From: Adhaeribacter aerolatus
GTDB taxonomy: Bacteria; Bacteroidota; Bacteroidia; Cytophagales; Hymenobacteraceae
Assembly (NCBI RefSeq): GCF_007991635.1
Contig: NZ_BJYS01000015.1
Span: 106,955-170,954 of the forward strand
Reading direction: 5' to 3'
Length of the DNA: 64,000 nucleotides
Part shown: positions 8,255-18,233 of the stretch, one piece after another
Layout: each line of letters starts with the position of its first letter
Position numbering within the stretch: position 1 is the stretch's first letter
The notes under the pieces: generated by a model
Seen by the model: only the letters and a program-made list of their open reading frames with translations
Database searches by the model: none
What the model was told of the DNA's origin: nothing
Made by a program: the position numbers and the translations under genes

Positions 8255-8716
8255 AGTGTTTTTAGATTAGGGTCGGGGTTTATTATTGTTTTTGTTTTTC
8301 TATGTTGTTGCTCCGAAGCTTTTATTCTGCTTTAATATCGTGTTCCTGTGTTACTGATAACCAAGCTTTTTGCTTCCTGACAATACAAAGTTGCAACGCA
8401 ACGGAGGCGTTTAAAAATAATACTAAGCGAAGGGCGAAAAGAGGGGGATGAATGACTTAAATAGCAGGTTAATTTAAGTTGATTTGTTAAATAGCTGCTT
8501 ACCAGAAGAGAGGAACGAGTGCAAGAAAACTTACCAGGACTTTAACTACTAGCCTGTGAAAACAAAATATTCTTCGCCCAGGCCAAGCCATTTTGCATTA
8601 TCTGAATAACAAACAGAATTGTTAAAATGAAAGCAAAATAAAGCCTTTTGGCTTTAGCTCTGATTATTTAGTTCGGTAGTTTATCTTCAAAATTAAAAAG
8701 CCATTACTTTTAAATA
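8255..8716. other. Non-coding region between ggt and the SH3 gene
   Basis: No open frame worth calling. It contains a weak hairpin near the ggt end (8640-8655) and a 5-base inverted repeat gttgcaacgcaac at 8390-8402 upstream of the SH3 gene, which could be a regulator site but is unproven. Confidence 0.4.
8640..8655 (-). terminator. Probable weak terminator of ggt
   Basis: Six-base stem aaagcc/ggcttt around a 4-base loop. On the minus strand it is followed by ATTTTG, about 60 bases after the ggt stop. Confidence 0.4.
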
Positions 8717-10441
8717 TTAATATCCCATCGCTGTATCATTACCGCGCGGATCGGCACCGCCTTCAAGTTTACCGTTGGGCAGCACCAGAATGGCATCTAC
8801 CCGACCGATAGAATTGGTTTCGGTGGTTTTATGACCTAGCTGGTGGAGGCGCTTCAATACTTTTCCGGACAAAGCATCTTTTTCGTAGCGGATTTCGTCA
8901 GGGAGCCATTGGGAGTGTACGCGTTTGGCGCTGACGGCCTCCTGCATACCCATGTTGTGTTCTAGTACGTTCAGAATAGTTTGGAAAACAGAAGTAATAA
9001 TAGTGGAGCCACCGGGTGTACCCACTACCATAAACAGTTTGCCGTCCTTTTCCAGGATAGTAGGCGTCATGGAACTAAGCATACGTTTACCCGGGGCAAT
9101 GGCATTGGCAGCCGAACCCACCAAACCGAACATATTGGGTACACCCGGCTTGGCACTGAAATCGTCCATTTCATTATTCAGCAGAAAACCCGCCCCATCT
9201 ACTACCACAAAGTTACCGTAGCCGCCATTTAAGGTAGTGGTAACCGCAACGGCATTACCCGCTTTATCTACTACCGAAAAGTGCGTGGTTTCTTCGTGCT
9301 CGCGGGCCGTTAAGTTGCCATGTTTGATGCTGGCACTGGGCGTAGCCTTTTTAGGATTGAAATTCTGCATGCGCACAGCTAAATATTGCGGGTTCAATAA
9401 CTTTGCCGCTGGTACTTTGTAAAAATCAGGATCACCTAAATATTCCGAGCGATCCGCGTAAACCCTGCGTTCGGCTTCGGTAAGTAGATGAACGGTTTTG
9501 GTTTTGTTCCAGCCGTATTTATGTAGTGGAAAAGGCTCAACCATGTGCAACAATTGTAACAAGGCAATACCGCCGCTGGACGGCGGGCCCATGGAGATAA
9601 CGCGATAGCCTTTGTAGGAGCCCTTAACCGGTTCGCGCCATTTCGCCTCGTAACTGCGCAGGTCTTCGGCCGAAATAAAGCCTTTGCCTTCTGCCATTTC
9701 AGCTAAGATCAAGCGGGCAGTTTCACCTTCGTAAAAGCCAGCCCGGCCCTGGTCACGAATCCGCATCAGCGTTTGGCCTAAATCCGGCTGCACCCATAAA
9801 TCACCTGCCTTCCAGGCAGTATGCCGGATAAAAGCACTGGTAGAGTCGTTAAACTGACGAAAAAGCGATTGACTGTAGTTTAAACCATTGGCTTCTTTCT
9901 CAGTAAGAACAACGCCTTTAATAGCTAAATCTACGGCCGGCTGCACCAGCTTTTCCCATGGCAGTGAGCCGTATTTCTGATGCGCTTTCACCATCCCGTC
10001 TACCGTGCCGGGCACGCCGGCCGCTAAGTGACCTTGGATACTCAGATTCGGAATTACGTTGCCTTGCGGGTCGAGGTACATATCGCGGGTGGCGCGGGCC
10101 GGCGCTGTTTCGCGGAAGTCGAGGGAAGCTACTGCGCCGTTACTTTGGCGCAGCACCAGAAAACCACCACCACCAATATTGCCAGCGGCCGGCAAAACTA
10201 CGGCCAGGGCAAACTGCACCGCAATAGCCGCATCAATGGCGTTGCCGCCAGCTTTTAATATTTCTACCCCAACCCGCGAGGCTTCCGGGTGCGCACTTAC
10301 TACCATGCCATTTTCGGCTATTGTGCCCCGACTGTTAACTTGTGGTCGGGCGCAAGCCTGCAGCAATAAAATTAGGGCACTAAAGTAAATCCCGGCGTTT
10401 TTTATCTTTCTGGAGTAGCCGCTTAAAATCATGGTAATCAT
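8717..10441 (-). CDS. ggt: Gamma-glutamyltransferase
   Basis: 574-residue N-terminal-nucleophile hydrolase that cleaves or transfers the gamma-glutamyl group of glutathione and related peptides. The precursor is processed into large and small subunits immediately before Thr385 in [11 protein letters not shown]; Thr385 is the nucleophile. The substrate-binding arginine is R110 in LDFRETAP, and the small-subunit motifs GPPSSGG and GTPGGSTI are present. The N-terminus has a hydrophobic stretch ending LLLQAC (Cys30), a lipobox-like site, so the enzyme is probably a periplasmic lipoprotein. ATGs at 10441 and 10432 are both possible starts. It lies 59 bases downstream of pbpC on the same strand, so co-transcription is possible. 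Function is certain to family level. Confidence 0.95.
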   Translation of the reverse strand: MITMILSGYSRKIKNAGIYFSALILLLQACARPQVNSRGTIAENGMVVSAHPEASRVGVEILKAGGNAIDAAIAVQFALAVVLPAAGNIGGGGFLVLRQSNGAVASLDFRETAPARATRDMYLDPQGNVIPNLSIQGHLAAGVPGTVDGMVKAHQKYGSLPWEKLVQPAVDLAIKGVVLTEKEANGLNYSQSLFRQFNDSTSAFIRHTAWKAGDLWVQPDLGQTLMRIRDQGRAGFYEGETARLILAEMAEGKGFISAEDLRSYEAKWREPVKGSYKGYRVISMGPPSSGGIALLQLLHMVEPFPLHKYGWNKTKTVHLLTEAERRVYADRSEYLGDPDFYKVPAAKLLNPQYLAVRMQNFNPKKATPSASIKHGNLTAREHEETTHFSVVDKAGNAVAVTTTLNGGYGNFVVVDGAGFLLNNEMDDFSAKPGVPNMFGLVGSAANAIAPGKRMLSSMTPTILEKDGKLFMVVGTPGGSTIITSVFQTILNVLEHNMGMQEAVSAKRVHSQWLPDEIRYEKDALSGKVLKRLHQLGHKTTETNSIGRVDAILVLPNGKLEGGADPRGNDTAMGY

Positions 10442-10500
10442 TAATTATCCGGTTAATATACTGAACAAGTCATTAACCTTTACGCTAAATATTCAAAGGC

Positions 10501-12894
10501 TTAATCTATAAACTTCACCCAAATAAAACTGTTGCTGTTGCGGCCCTGGTCGTCGGTGCAGGAGATTTTGTATTTGCCGGCTTGCGTGGGTTCGAAGAAT
10601 ATTTTTGCGTTTGCGTCAGTAGCTCGCAAAAATTTATCGTTGATGTACCAGTAGACTTGCTTTACTTCGTTGTGGGCATTGCAGTGCAGCATTAGTTTCT
10701 GGTTTTCGGACCGTTCGAGTAAATATTCCATTTCGGCAGAAGGTGAGGTAATTATTGGCGCAAAGTCCTGAAATATGCGATTACAGGCCGGGTTATGCGC
10801 CGGTATTTTTTGGTAAGGAATATGCTCATTTTGATAAAAAGTGAGTAGTTCTGGCGCCAGATTCGGGTAATATTTTTGTTGATAATTTTGGTCGGGCAGG
10901 CAGGAAGTACAGTAGGCAAACTGCTCATCCAACGAAACCGGTATTAATTTCAGGTGCTCACATTTTTTGGCAGAAGAAATTCCCGGGATAAACGCATCCG
11001 TTATACCATCCGGACAGAAGGTATTCCGGGGTAAACCGCTGGCGGCACAAACCTGACGAAAACTTAAACCTGGAGGCTTCTGAAACCAACTTTCAGGACT
11101 GTTATAATCGATGGCGTTAAAAATTGAAAAGAGCAGCGGCGTGGCCGAATCGGTGCCGTTCAGTTCCGGCACGCCCTCACCGGAAAAATTACCGACCCAA
11201 ACCCCAACCGTATATTTTTTATTATAACCAATACTCCAGGCATCCCGACGACCATAAGACGTACCGGTTTTCCAGGCAATTTTGGGCAGGTGCATGCTGT
11301 TCTGGGCATTGTGCGGCAAATCGGGGCGCTGCAACTGGGTTAAAATTTGGTTTACCATGTAAGCCGCCGCCGGCGAAATCAATTGTTTCTGCACCGCTAG
11401 CGTATCCTCCTGCCGCCACCGCAATGAGGAATATTTACCGTTATTGGCAAAAACCGAAAACAAAGTTGTCAGTTCTTCCAGCGTAACATCGCAGCCGCCC
11501 AGAATCAAGGATAAACCTAATTGGTTGCCGGTTTTCTTTACCTGCGAAAATTCGGCTTGTTGCAATTTCTGCACAAACGTAGGTACGCCCAGTTGGTCTA
11601 ATATTTTTACGGCCGGAATATTAAGCGAAGTAGCCAGCGCCTGCTCAATGGTAATATTGCCGCTGTAGTTGCCATAATAATTTTCCGGGCGATATCCGGC
11701 ATAATCCACAGGCACATCGGTAATAATGGTTTTGGGTGTTAACAGACCGCGGTCGAACGCGGTGGCGTACAAAAGTGGTTTTAACGTGCTGCCCGGCGAG
11801 CGAATGGCCCGTACGCCGTCTACCTGCCCGCTGTGTGCCACATCCGAAAAATCGGCAGAGCCCAAATACGCTTCTACGGCGTGCGTCTGGTTATTAATAA
11901 TAATTACAGATGCGTTTTGAATATTTTTGTAGCGCAGTTGCTGCATGTAATTATACGTGAGCTGCTCTACTTTTTCCTGAATGGGCCGGTTGAGGGTGGT
12001 TTTAATATTGGCCTGATTCCGGTTCTGCCGATACAGCCGATAAGCAAAATGCGGTGCCACTTGCGGGGCTTCAACCCGCTTCGCTTCCAGCGGTTCCGCT
12101 AGGGCATCGGCTATTTCTTTGGCCGGAAAAGCATTTTGCGGCTGAAAATATTGCAGCCACTTATTCCGGAAAGCTACAATTTGTTCATTCCGCAGCCCGA
12201 TGCGCAACGACGAAGGTTTATTCGGAATAACCGACAAGGTTACGGCCTGGGCTAAACTCAGTTGCTTCGGAGATTGCTGAAAATACAAAACGGAGGCAGC
12301 CCTTACCCCTTCGATGTTGCCGCCAAAAGGTACCAGGTTCAGGTATAGGTGCAGGATTTCGGCTTTGCTGTAATACCACTCCAGTTGCAGCGCCCGGAAT
12401 ATTTCCAGCAGTTTATGCCAATACGTTCTTTCTCTCGGATACAGAAGCCTCGCCACCTGCATGGTAATGGTAGAAGCGCCGGAAGTAGTTTTACGGGTAA
12501 TGCTATTTCTATAGAAGGCCCGTACAAAAGCCACCGGGTTTACGCCGGGATGATAGTAAAAATATTTATCTTCTTTCAGCAGAATGGCCTTTTCCAGCAC
12601 CGGGTTTATTTCGTCGGGTTCCAGTTTCATCCGCCATTTATCGTCGCGGCTCAGAAAAGCATTAATTACGCTGCCATCGGCCGCCGTAATTACCGGCGAG
12701 TAAGAAATAGTGAGCTGAAGGGGAAATAAATAATTCAGAATGGCTAAACTTAAGCAGCAGAACAGGAACAAACCCGACCCGTAACGCAATATTCGCAGGC
12801 CAGTATTTTTAGGCTTTCGAAAGCGGATAAAACCATTTTTCAGCGCAGCAATATTCAACCACTTCATACTCTTTATATAACGGCTGTACTGCAA
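10501..12894 (-). CDS. pbpC: Penicillin-binding protein 1C (bifunctional transglycosylase/transpeptidase)
   Basis: 797 residues; a second ATG at 12867 (MKWLNIAALKNGF) may be the true start. A membrane anchor lies at about 36-58. The GT51 domain contains LLKEDKYFYYHPG (E108) and GASTITMQVARLL (139-151), with the second glutamate probably at 179 in KAEIL. The transpeptidase domain has SPGSTLKPL (Ser369, Lys372) and WKTGTSYGRRDAW. The C-terminal 200 residues form the PBP1C tail with several cysteines and an Ig-like end. PBP1C polymerises glycan strands but is usually dispensable. It is often paired with an alpha-2-macroglobulin gene; none is present here. ggt follows at 59 bases. Confidence 0.93.
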   Translation of the reverse strand: MQYSRYIKSMKWLNIAALKNGFIRFRKPKNTGLRILRYGSGLFLFCCLSLAILNYLFPLQLTISYSPVITAADGSVINAFLSRDDKWRMKLEPDEINPVLEKAILLKEDKYFYYHPGVNPVAFVRAFYRNSITRKTTSGASTITMQVARLLYPRERTYWHKLLEIFRALQLEWYYSKAEILHLYLNLVPFGGNIEGVRAASVLYFQQSPKQLSLAQAVTLSVIPNKPSSLRIGLRNEQIVAFRNKWLQYFQPQNAFPAKEIADALAEPLEAKRVEAPQVAPHFAYRLYRQNRNQANIKTTLNRPIQEKVEQLTYNYMQQLRYKNIQNASVIIINNQTHAVEAYLGSADFSDVAHSGQVDGVRAIRSPGSTLKPLLYATAFDRGLLTPKTIITDVPVDYAGYRPENYYGNYSGNITIEQALATSLNIPAVKILDQLGVPTFVQKLQQAEFSQVKKTGNQLGLSLILGGCDVTLEELTTLFSVFANNGKYSSLRWRQEDTLAVQKQLISPAAAYMVNQILTQLQRPDLPHNAQNSMHLPKIAWKTGTSYGRRDAWSIGYNKKYTVGVWVGNFSGEGVPELNGTDSATPLLFSIFNAIDYNSPESWFQKPPGLSFRQVCAASGLPRNTFCPDGITDAFIPGISSAKKCEHLKLIPVSLDEQFAYCTSCLPDQNYQQKYYPNLAPELLTFYQNEHIPYQKIPAHNPACNRIFQDFAPIITSPSAEMEYLLERSENQKLMLHCNAHNEVKQVYWYINDKFLRATDANAKIFFEPTQAGKYKISCTDDQGRNSNSFIWVKFID

Positions 12895-12940
12895 TTTAAT
12901 ATTTCCAGGCTTATTTAATTCTTATCAGTAATTGCAGATG

Positions 12941-13056
12941 GCGCCAGTTTAGCGAAGTGTAACTTGTGTCTATTGATCATAGGAAGTTTTCAACTTCCGG
13001 AAGTCGAAGACTTCCTTCTATTTTCACACACCAGTTACGCTTCGCTAAACTGGCGC
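12941..13056. repeat. Palindromic repeat element, copy A
   Basis: About 116 bases with imperfect terminal inverted repeats of about 26 bases (gcgccagtttagcgaagtgt at the left, complement at the right). Two small hairpins lie in the centre, ggaagt/acttcc and ggaagtc/gacttcc, meeting in the 12-base palindrome acttccggaagt. A second copy is at 49602-49719. It starts 16 bases downstream of the stop of the MEKHLA gene. It has no coding capacity, so it is a REP/MITE-like element. Confidence 0.85.
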
Positions 13057-13071
13057 GAGCGGATAAGAATG

Positions 13072-13524
13072 TTACAAAAACTCCCACGCTTTAAAAGTAG
13101 CCGCCTGCCCCTGGTAAGTACCGGTGTTATCGTAAATATTCCAGAGAATCGCGTCTTTAATAATAAACCGTTGGCCGGTACTGGATATTCTTACGCCATT
13201 GTAATCCGAGATATATCCTTTCTGTTTGGCTTTGGCCAGCATGGCTTCCCGCTCGGCCACTGCCACGGGTTCGGCCGAGAGGCGGGAAGGCAATTGGGTA
13301 AACTGCGGCCAATCCATTTCCCACAAGCGTTGGGCCGTTTGGTTCGCGTAATTAAATATTGGGTCGGGCTGGGTGCCGTGCGAGAGCAGCACAAACGGGG
13401 CGGCGTACAGTTGCCCGGCTAGTTCTTCCGGGTTAAAATTACCTTCGAGTAACGTTCCTCCTGTTACAGCTGCAAAAGAATCGTAGAGTAATTTACTGTG
13501 GCGGATTATTTCGGAAGAGAGCAT
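13072..13524 (-). CDS. MEKHLA-domain protein
   Basis: 150 residues covering essentially one domain. The order LLSHGTQPDPIFNYANQTAQRLWEMDW is split as LLSHGTQPDPIF and NYANQTAQRLWEM, followed by LPSRLSAEPVAVAEREAML and a C-terminal RFIIKDAILWNIYD. This matches the PAS-like MEKHLA domain, known from plant HD-ZIP III proteins and from stand-alone bacterial proteins of unknown function. No signal peptide, so it is cytoplasmic. It is divergent from proB, with 134 bases between the starts, and the repeat element at 12941-13056 follows its stop. The ligand and role are unknown. Confidence 0.8.
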   Translation of the reverse strand: MLSSEIIRHSKLLYDSFAAVTGGTLLEGNFNPEELAGQLYAAPFVLLSHGTQPDPIFNYANQTAQRLWEMDWPQFTQLPSRLSAEPVAVAEREAMLAKAKQKGYISDYNGVRISSTGQRFIIKDAILWNIYDNTGTYQGQAATFKAWEFL

Positions 13525-13658
13525 TTTCTTTTTGCAAAAGCGCTGTTACAGGAGTTAAACGGTTAAAAGTAAGCACTTCGGTTGCAAATTGACAAACCAC
13601 TGGTGAAATATTCCTAATAAAGCCTTAAAATTGCCTTTTCAAAACTAGTAACGGAGCA

Positions 13659-14747
13659 ATGGCGCTGGCCTACAAAAGAATAGTTGTTAAAATTGGCTCA
13701 AATGTGCTTACCCAGGACAATGGTATGCCCGATTTGGCGCGCATCCAGCACCTGGTAGCGCAAATTGCGGCTTTAAAAAAAGCGGGTAAAGAAGTAATTG
13801 TGGTATCGTCGGGAGCAGTGGCTTCGGGCCGCAGCCTGATCCGGGTTTCGGAAAAAGCCGATGCGGTTACCAGCCGCCAGTTACTGGCTTCGGTTGGCCA
13901 GGTAAAGCTCATTAATACTTACTCCGAACTGTTAAGCCAGCACGATTTAATTTGCGCGCAGGTGCTCGTAACGAAAGAAGATTTCCGTGACCGGGTACAT
14001 TACCTGAACATGAAAAACTGCTTTGGCGCCCTGCTGCAGAACAACATTATTCCTATTGTAAACGAGAACGACGTTATTTCGGTAACCGAACTGATGTTTA
14101 CGGATAACGACGAACTGGCCGGGCTGATCGCCTCGATGCTGGATGCCGATGCCCTGCTGATTTTAAGTAATGTAAACGGAATTTACAACGGCGACCCGAA
14201 AGACCCTACTTCCGAAGTTATCCGGGAAATTGGTCAGGATACCACTGGTTTTTCTTCTTTTGTAACCACCCAGCGGTCGCAGTTTGGCCGGGGCGGCATG
14301 ATTACCAAATGCCACATGGCGCATAAAGTGGCCCAATTGGGTATAGCAGTGCACATTGCCAACGGCAAAACCGAAAATATTCTTGCTAAGGTTTTAAACG
14401 AAACTGAAATAAATACCCGCTTTGTACCGAACAAAACGGCCTCGGGTAAAAAGAAATGGATTGCCCATTCCGAGAGTGCCGCTAAAGGCGTGGTCCAGAT
14501 AAACGAAGGCGCCAAAGCTGCCCTTACTGCCCCTAAAGCTACCAGTTTGTTACCGGTGGGGGTTATTACTATTAAAGGCGAATTTCAGAAAGGCGATATT
14601 ATTAAATTAGTAGACGAACAGGATAAACTCGTAGGCCAGGGTATTGCCGAATACGGTTCCGATAAAGCCCGGGAGCGCATTGGCCAGAAAAACCAAAAGC
14701 CCTTGGTGCACTACGATTATTTATTCCTGAACGCCGAAATTAGTTAA
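13659..14747 (+). CDS. proB: Glutamate 5-kinase
   Basis: 362 residues; first enzyme of proline synthesis, phosphorylating glutamate with ATP. The amino-acid-kinase N-terminus is [15 protein letters not shown], followed by [13 protein letters not shown], the VNENDV active-site motif (about 130-135) and [16 protein letters not shown] domain occupies the last 90 residues ([17 protein letters not shown] and [14 protein letters not shown]). A ggag sequence lies 5 bases before the ATG. proA begins 2 bases after the stop, so the two form an operon and channel unstable glutamyl phosphate. Feedback inhibition by proline is a known property of the family. Confidence 0.96.
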   Translation: MALAYKRIVVKIGSNVLTQDNGMPDLARIQHLVAQIAALKKAGKEVIVVSSGAVASGRSLIRVSEKADAVTSRQLLASVGQVKLINTYSELLSQHDLICAQVLVTKEDFRDRVHYLNMKNCFGALLQNNIIPIVNENDVISVTELMFTDNDELAGLIASMLDADALLILSNVNGIYNGDPKDPTSEVIREIGQDTTGFSSFVTTQRSQFGRGGMITKCHMAHKVAQLGIAVHIANGKTENILAKVLNETEINTRFVPNKTASGKKKWIAHSESAAKGVVQINEGAKAALTAPKATSLLPVGVITIKGEFQKGDIIKLVDEQDKLVGQGIAEYGSDKARERIGQKNQKPLVHYDYLFLNAEIS

Positions 14748-14749
14748 AC

Positions 14750-16000
14750 ATGGATTTACAGCAAATATTTAAAAATACCCAAATAGCCAGCCGGGGACTT
14801 GGCCTGTTAGCACCCGAAAAGGTGAATGCGGTTTTGCAAGACTTAGCGGACGCAGCCGTGGCTCAAACCGCCTTTTTACTCGCCGAAAACGAAAAAGACC
14901 TGGCCCGCATGGACCCAGCCGACCCAAAATACGACCGCCTGAAATTAACGGCCGGCCGCCTCGCCGATATTGCGCAGGATATCCGGAATGTAGCGAACTT
15001 AACCTCGCCATTGGGTAAAATATTGCTGGAGAAAGAATTGCCCAACGGCCTGCAGCTATCTAAAGTGAGCGTGCCGCTGGGCGTGGTGGGTATAATTTAC
15101 GAGGCCCGGCCCAATGTTACGTTCGATGTTTTTGCGCTTTGCTTTAAAACCGGTAATGCCTGCATTTTAAAAGGTGGCAGCGACGCGGCTTCTTCTAATG
15201 CGGCCATTATTTCGGTTATTCACGGGGTACTGGCCCAACATAATTTAGACGCTAATATTGCAACCCTACTCCCACCCGACCGGCAAGCAACCGAAGCTTT
15301 GCTCCAGGCCATCGGGTACGTAGATGTGCTAATACCACGCGGCAGCCAGACTCTAATTGATTTCGTCCGGCAGAACGCTAAGATTCCCGTTATTGAAACC
15401 GGCGCCGGCATTGTGCATACTTATTTCGACGAAACCGCTGACTTAGCCAAAGGCCAGGCCATTGTGACCAATGCTAAAACCCGCCGCGTAAGCGTTTGCA
15501 ATGCCCTCGATTGCCTCTTGGTGCATCAGAACCGCCTGGTTGATTTGCCGAAACTAGCCGCTCCGTTAGCCGAAAAAGAGGTAGAAATATTTGCTGATGC
15601 CGCGGCTTTTGCGGCCCTGCAAGGCACTTACCCGAAGGAATTATTAAAACCTGCCCAGGAAGAACATTTTGGCACCGAGTTTTTATCGATGAAAATGGCT
15701 ATTAAGACGGTAGAAAGTTTGGCGGCGGCATTGGAACACATTGCCAATTATAGTTCGAAACACAGCGAAGCCATTATTTCGGAAAATGCTGAAAACATTC
15801 AAAGGTTTCTGAACAGTGTGGATGCGGCCGCCGTTTACGCCAATGCTTCTACCGCTTTTACCGATGGCGCTCAGTTTGGTTTAGGCGCTGAAATTGGCAT
15901 CAGTACGCAAAAACTGCATGCTCGAGGACCAATGGGATTGGAAGAGCTAACGAGTTATAAATGGGTAGTGCAGGGTAACGGCCAGGTAAGGCCCGCTTAG
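14750..16000 (+). CDS. proA: Glutamate-5-semialdehyde dehydrogenase (gamma-glutamyl phosphate reductase)
   Basis: 416 residues; second step of proline synthesis, reducing glutamyl 5-phosphate with NADPH. The aldehyde-dehydrogenase fold shows [18 protein letters not shown] near 110-125, [15 protein letters not shown], and the catalytic-cysteine region [15 protein letters not shown] near 245-258. The C-terminus has [18 protein letters not shown], typical of ProA. The gene follows proB by 2 bases. No clear terminator precedes the GtrA gene 88 bases downstream. Confidence 0.96.
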   Translation: MDLQQIFKNTQIASRGLGLLAPEKVNAVLQDLADAAVAQTAFLLAENEKDLARMDPADPKYDRLKLTAGRLADIAQDIRNVANLTSPLGKILLEKELPNGLQLSKVSVPLGVVGIIYEARPNVTFDVFALCFKTGNACILKGGSDAASSNAAIISVIHGVLAQHNLDANIATLLPPDRQATEALLQAIGYVDVLIPRGSQTLIDFVRQNAKIPVIETGAGIVHTYFDETADLAKGQAIVTNAKTRRVSVCNALDCLLVHQNRLVDLPKLAAPLAEKEVEIFADAAAFAALQGTYPKELLKPAQEEHFGTEFLSMKMAIKTVESLAAALEHIANYSSKHSEAIISENAENIQRFLNSVDAAAVYANASTAFTDGAQFGLGAEIGISTQKLHARGPMGLEELTSYKWVVQGNGQVRPA

Positions 16001-16088
16001 AAAATTTAATCAGTGAATAAAAAGTGGAGAACTGCTTTAGCGAAACAGCAGTATAAAGTGGCTAATAAAATATTTATAGTTTTGCCGG

Positions 16089-16499
16089 ATGAAAAATACT
16101 TATTCCGCTTTGAGTAAGCAGAAAGAAGTTGTGCAGATTATTCGTTTTCTGATAGTAGGTGTGGTCAGCGCTATTTTTGATCTGCTCCTATTCGTTTTAC
16201 TAAACGATTATTTTAAAGTTAATTATCTTATAGCAAGCTTTATATCTACGTTGTTTGCCATCTTATTAAATTATTATATTTCTAAAAGATGGGTTTTCAG
16301 TAGTGGAAAATATTCGTCGCGGATGGAGTTTATTGCTTTTATGATATTCTCCGGCATCGGCGTAGTGCTTAACTCTATCCTGATTTGGTTGTTTGTAGAA
16401 CACATGCTGCTCGAACCTACGCCCAGTAAGGTTTTGGCCATTGGTATAGTAGCGGTGTTCAACTTTATTACCAAAAAGATGTTCGTGTTTAAAGGCTGA
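16089..16499 (+). CDS. GtrA-family membrane protein
   Basis: 136 residues with four predicted membrane helices, starting at about 20, 46, 80 and 110. The motifs IRFLIVGVVSAIFDLLLF, NYYISKRWVF and FNFITKKMFVF are characteristic of GtrA/DPMS-type proteins, which help flip or position polyprenyl-phosphate sugars for surface glycosylation. The sequence TAGTTTTG at 16077-16084 just before the ATG resembles a Bacteroidota -7 element. If it is used, the mRNA would be leaderless. No partner glycosyltransferase is adjacent; the nearest polyprenyl-sugar candidates are at 40412-44503. Confidence 0.85.
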   Translation: MKNTYSALSKQKEVVQIIRFLIVGVVSAIFDLLLFVLLNDYFKVNYLIASFISTLFAILLNYYISKRWVFSSGKYSSRMEFIAFMIFSGIGVVLNSILIWLFVEHMLLEPTPSKVLAIGIVAVFNFITKKMFVFKG

Positions 16500-16540
16500 T
16501 TTAATCTATATTAGATTATAGCCATTGCAATCTATCCCCG

Positions 16541-16593
16541 TTGTTCAGGAGGAAACTTTATCACTACATGTTAAATAGTTTCCTCCCGAACAA
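16541..16593. repeat. Long stem-loop between convergent genes
   Basis: The arms ttgttcaggaggaaact (16541-16557) and agtttcctcccgaacaa (16577-16593) pair over 17 bases with a single G-U-type exception; the loop is about 19 bases. It lies between the convergent GtrA and GH109 gene ends. There is no T-run on either side, so it is not a typical intrinsic terminator. Confidence 0.7.
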
Positions 16594-16639
16594 CAAAGAT
16601 GGATTACCTGAACGGAACCTTTCTTCCAGCCCGGAAAAA

Positions 16640-18061
16640 TTAAATTTTTACGTTAGTGGTGCCACCACCCCGGAAGGTAATATCTACCGGGGTATTTTTT
16701 TGCCAGGAACCGCCGGTAAAATCTGGCACATCAATGGAGTTAGAGCGGTTGGCCACCGACCACTCGCTTAAAGGTGCAATGGCGCTCCACAGAGCCGCAT
16801 CGTACACATCCTGATCCAGAGGCAAGCCGTTGCGTAATAAATCTATTAGCCGCCAATCCATTAAAAAGTCCATACCGCCGTGACCACCTACCTGCTTGGC
16901 CATTTCGCCTAAGCGCCGGATCAGTTCGGGCTGGTATTTTTCTTCAATGGCTTTAAACTCAGTTTCTGATAGCCACTTCTCGTGCGAGGTAGCTATTTTG
17001 GCCGGCAGCGGCCATTTGCGGGCAGAACCGTTGGTACCGGTAATTAAATGAATGCGGGAGTACGGCGCGTTAGACGATACATCGTGCTGCACCATAATGG
17101 TCCGTCCTTTTTTGGTACGGATAGTGGTGGTATTCATATTGCCCCGGTACTTTTTATCGGCAAATTCTTTGTAGAAGCTATCCTGGGCCGCCAGCTTTTT
17201 CGCGGTTTCGCCCATGGTAAAATCGTTACTCGAAACCGATACCAAATAATCCATCTGGTCGCCGCGGTTGATATTCATTACCTGGCAAATAGGCCCTAAG
17301 CCGTGCGTGGGGTACAAACTGCCATTCCGGTAATTTTCTTTTAGCCGCCACATATTCTGGTAGCCGGTTTTACTGAAGTTTAAATCTACCAGGTTGTGAA
17401 TGTAAGCACCCTCGCCGTGGACAATCTCGCCGAAGAAGCCTTGCCGGGCCATGTTCAGGGTCAGCATTTCGAAAAAGTCGTAGCAGCAGTTTTCCAGCAT
17501 CATGCAGTGTTTGCGCGTGCGCTCCGATGTTTCTACCAGTTGCCAGCATTCTTCTAAAGTGGTTGCAGCCGGTACCTCCACGGCCACATGCTTGCCGTGC
17601 TCCATGGCGTAAACGGCCATGGGCGTATGCAGATGCCAGGGCGTAGCAATGTATATTAAATCAATATCGTCCCGGTCTACCATCTCTTTCCAGGCGTCCT
17701 CTTTGCCGGAATAAGCGGTTGGTTTATGGCTGGAATCGGCCAGTTTTTTCTGGACGGCCGCTACTTTATCGGGTCGCAGGTCGCATAACCCTTTTATATC
17801 TACTCCGTCTATCCGGTTGATGCGGTTTACGGCGCCAGGCCCCCGCTGCCCTAACCCAATAAAACCAATGCGCACGGTTTCGATTTTAGGAGCGGCATAA
17901 CCACTCATGTTAAATACCTGGCGGTGACTTTTACCGGCCTGTTTCTGCACATCGCCCGCACTGGCTCCGGTAGAAGCACAGGCGTTTAACAGGCCTGTTC
18001 CGGCCAGCCCCACCCCGGCCAGTCCGGCCAGCTTTAAGAATTCTCTGCGGTTATTAGTCAT
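16640..18061 (-). CDS. GH109-like Gfo/Idh/MocA enzyme (alpha-N-acetylgalactosaminidase type), Tat-exported
   Basis: 473 residues. A Tat signal (RREFLKLAG at 5-13) is followed by a lipobox-like LLNACAS. The Rossmann core begins VRIGFIGLGQRGPGAV. Downstream motifs typical of GH109 are TPWHLHTPMAVYAMEHGKHV (split: TPWHLHTPMAV, MEHGKHVAVEVP), ENCCYDFFEM, GELYPTHG-like SLYPTHGLGPIC and GHGGMDFLMDWR. GH109 enzymes use enzyme-bound NAD+ in a redox-assisted cleavage of terminal alpha-GalNAc. The match to the family is strong over the whole length, but related GH109 subgroups with other substrates exist. It lies 172 bases downstream of the CBM9-like gene in the same direction, next to amino-sugar kinase and nucleotidyltransferase genes. 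Confidence 0.83.
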   Translation of the reverse strand: MTNNRREFLKLAGLAGVGLAGTGLLNACASTGASAGDVQKQAGKSHRQVFNMSGYAAPKIETVRIGFIGLGQRGPGAVNRINRIDGVDIKGLCDLRPDKVAAVQKKLADSSHKPTAYSGKEDAWKEMVDRDDIDLIYIATPWHLHTPMAVYAMEHGKHVAVEVPAATTLEECWQLVETSERTRKHCMMLENCCYDFFEMLTLNMARQGFFGEIVHGEGAYIHNLVDLNFSKTGYQNMWRLKENYRNGSLYPTHGLGPICQVMNINRGDQMDYLVSVSSNDFTMGETAKKLAAQDSFYKEFADKKYRGNMNTTTIRTKKGRTIMVQHDVSSNAPYSRIHLITGTNGSARKWPLPAKIATSHEKWLSETEFKAIEEKYQPELIRRLGEMAKQVGGHGGMDFLMDWRLIDLLRNGLPLDQDVYDAALWSAIAPLSEWSVANRSNSIDVPDFTGGSWQKNTPVDITFRGGGTTNVKI

Positions 18062-18137
18062 GGTTTTAAAAATCTGTGGTTATGATATTTAATTTGTTTT
18101 CAGATGCAATAATTTAACCGGCCTCTTCCTTTTAATC

Positions 18138-18152
18138 AGGACTTTCGCAAAA
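18138..18152 (+). repeat. Solo copy of the IS inverted-repeat end
   Basis: The 15 bases AGGACTTTCGCAAAA are identical to the outer end of the insertion sequence at 21646-21660. No transposase or second end is nearby. The match stops abruptly on both sides. Confidence 0.65.
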
Positions 18153-18233
18153 CAGGTTGTAATATATTTATCCTCCCCGTCTCCCTCCAAAAACCCTGTT
18201 TAAGTTAGTCTCCGGCTGCGCTGTGTTATAAAT

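Noticed and set aside
8390..8402. Inverted repeat gttgc-aac-gcaac as an operator of the SH3 gene
   Set aside because: Too short and no second site or promoter could be identified; noted in the intergenic entry only.
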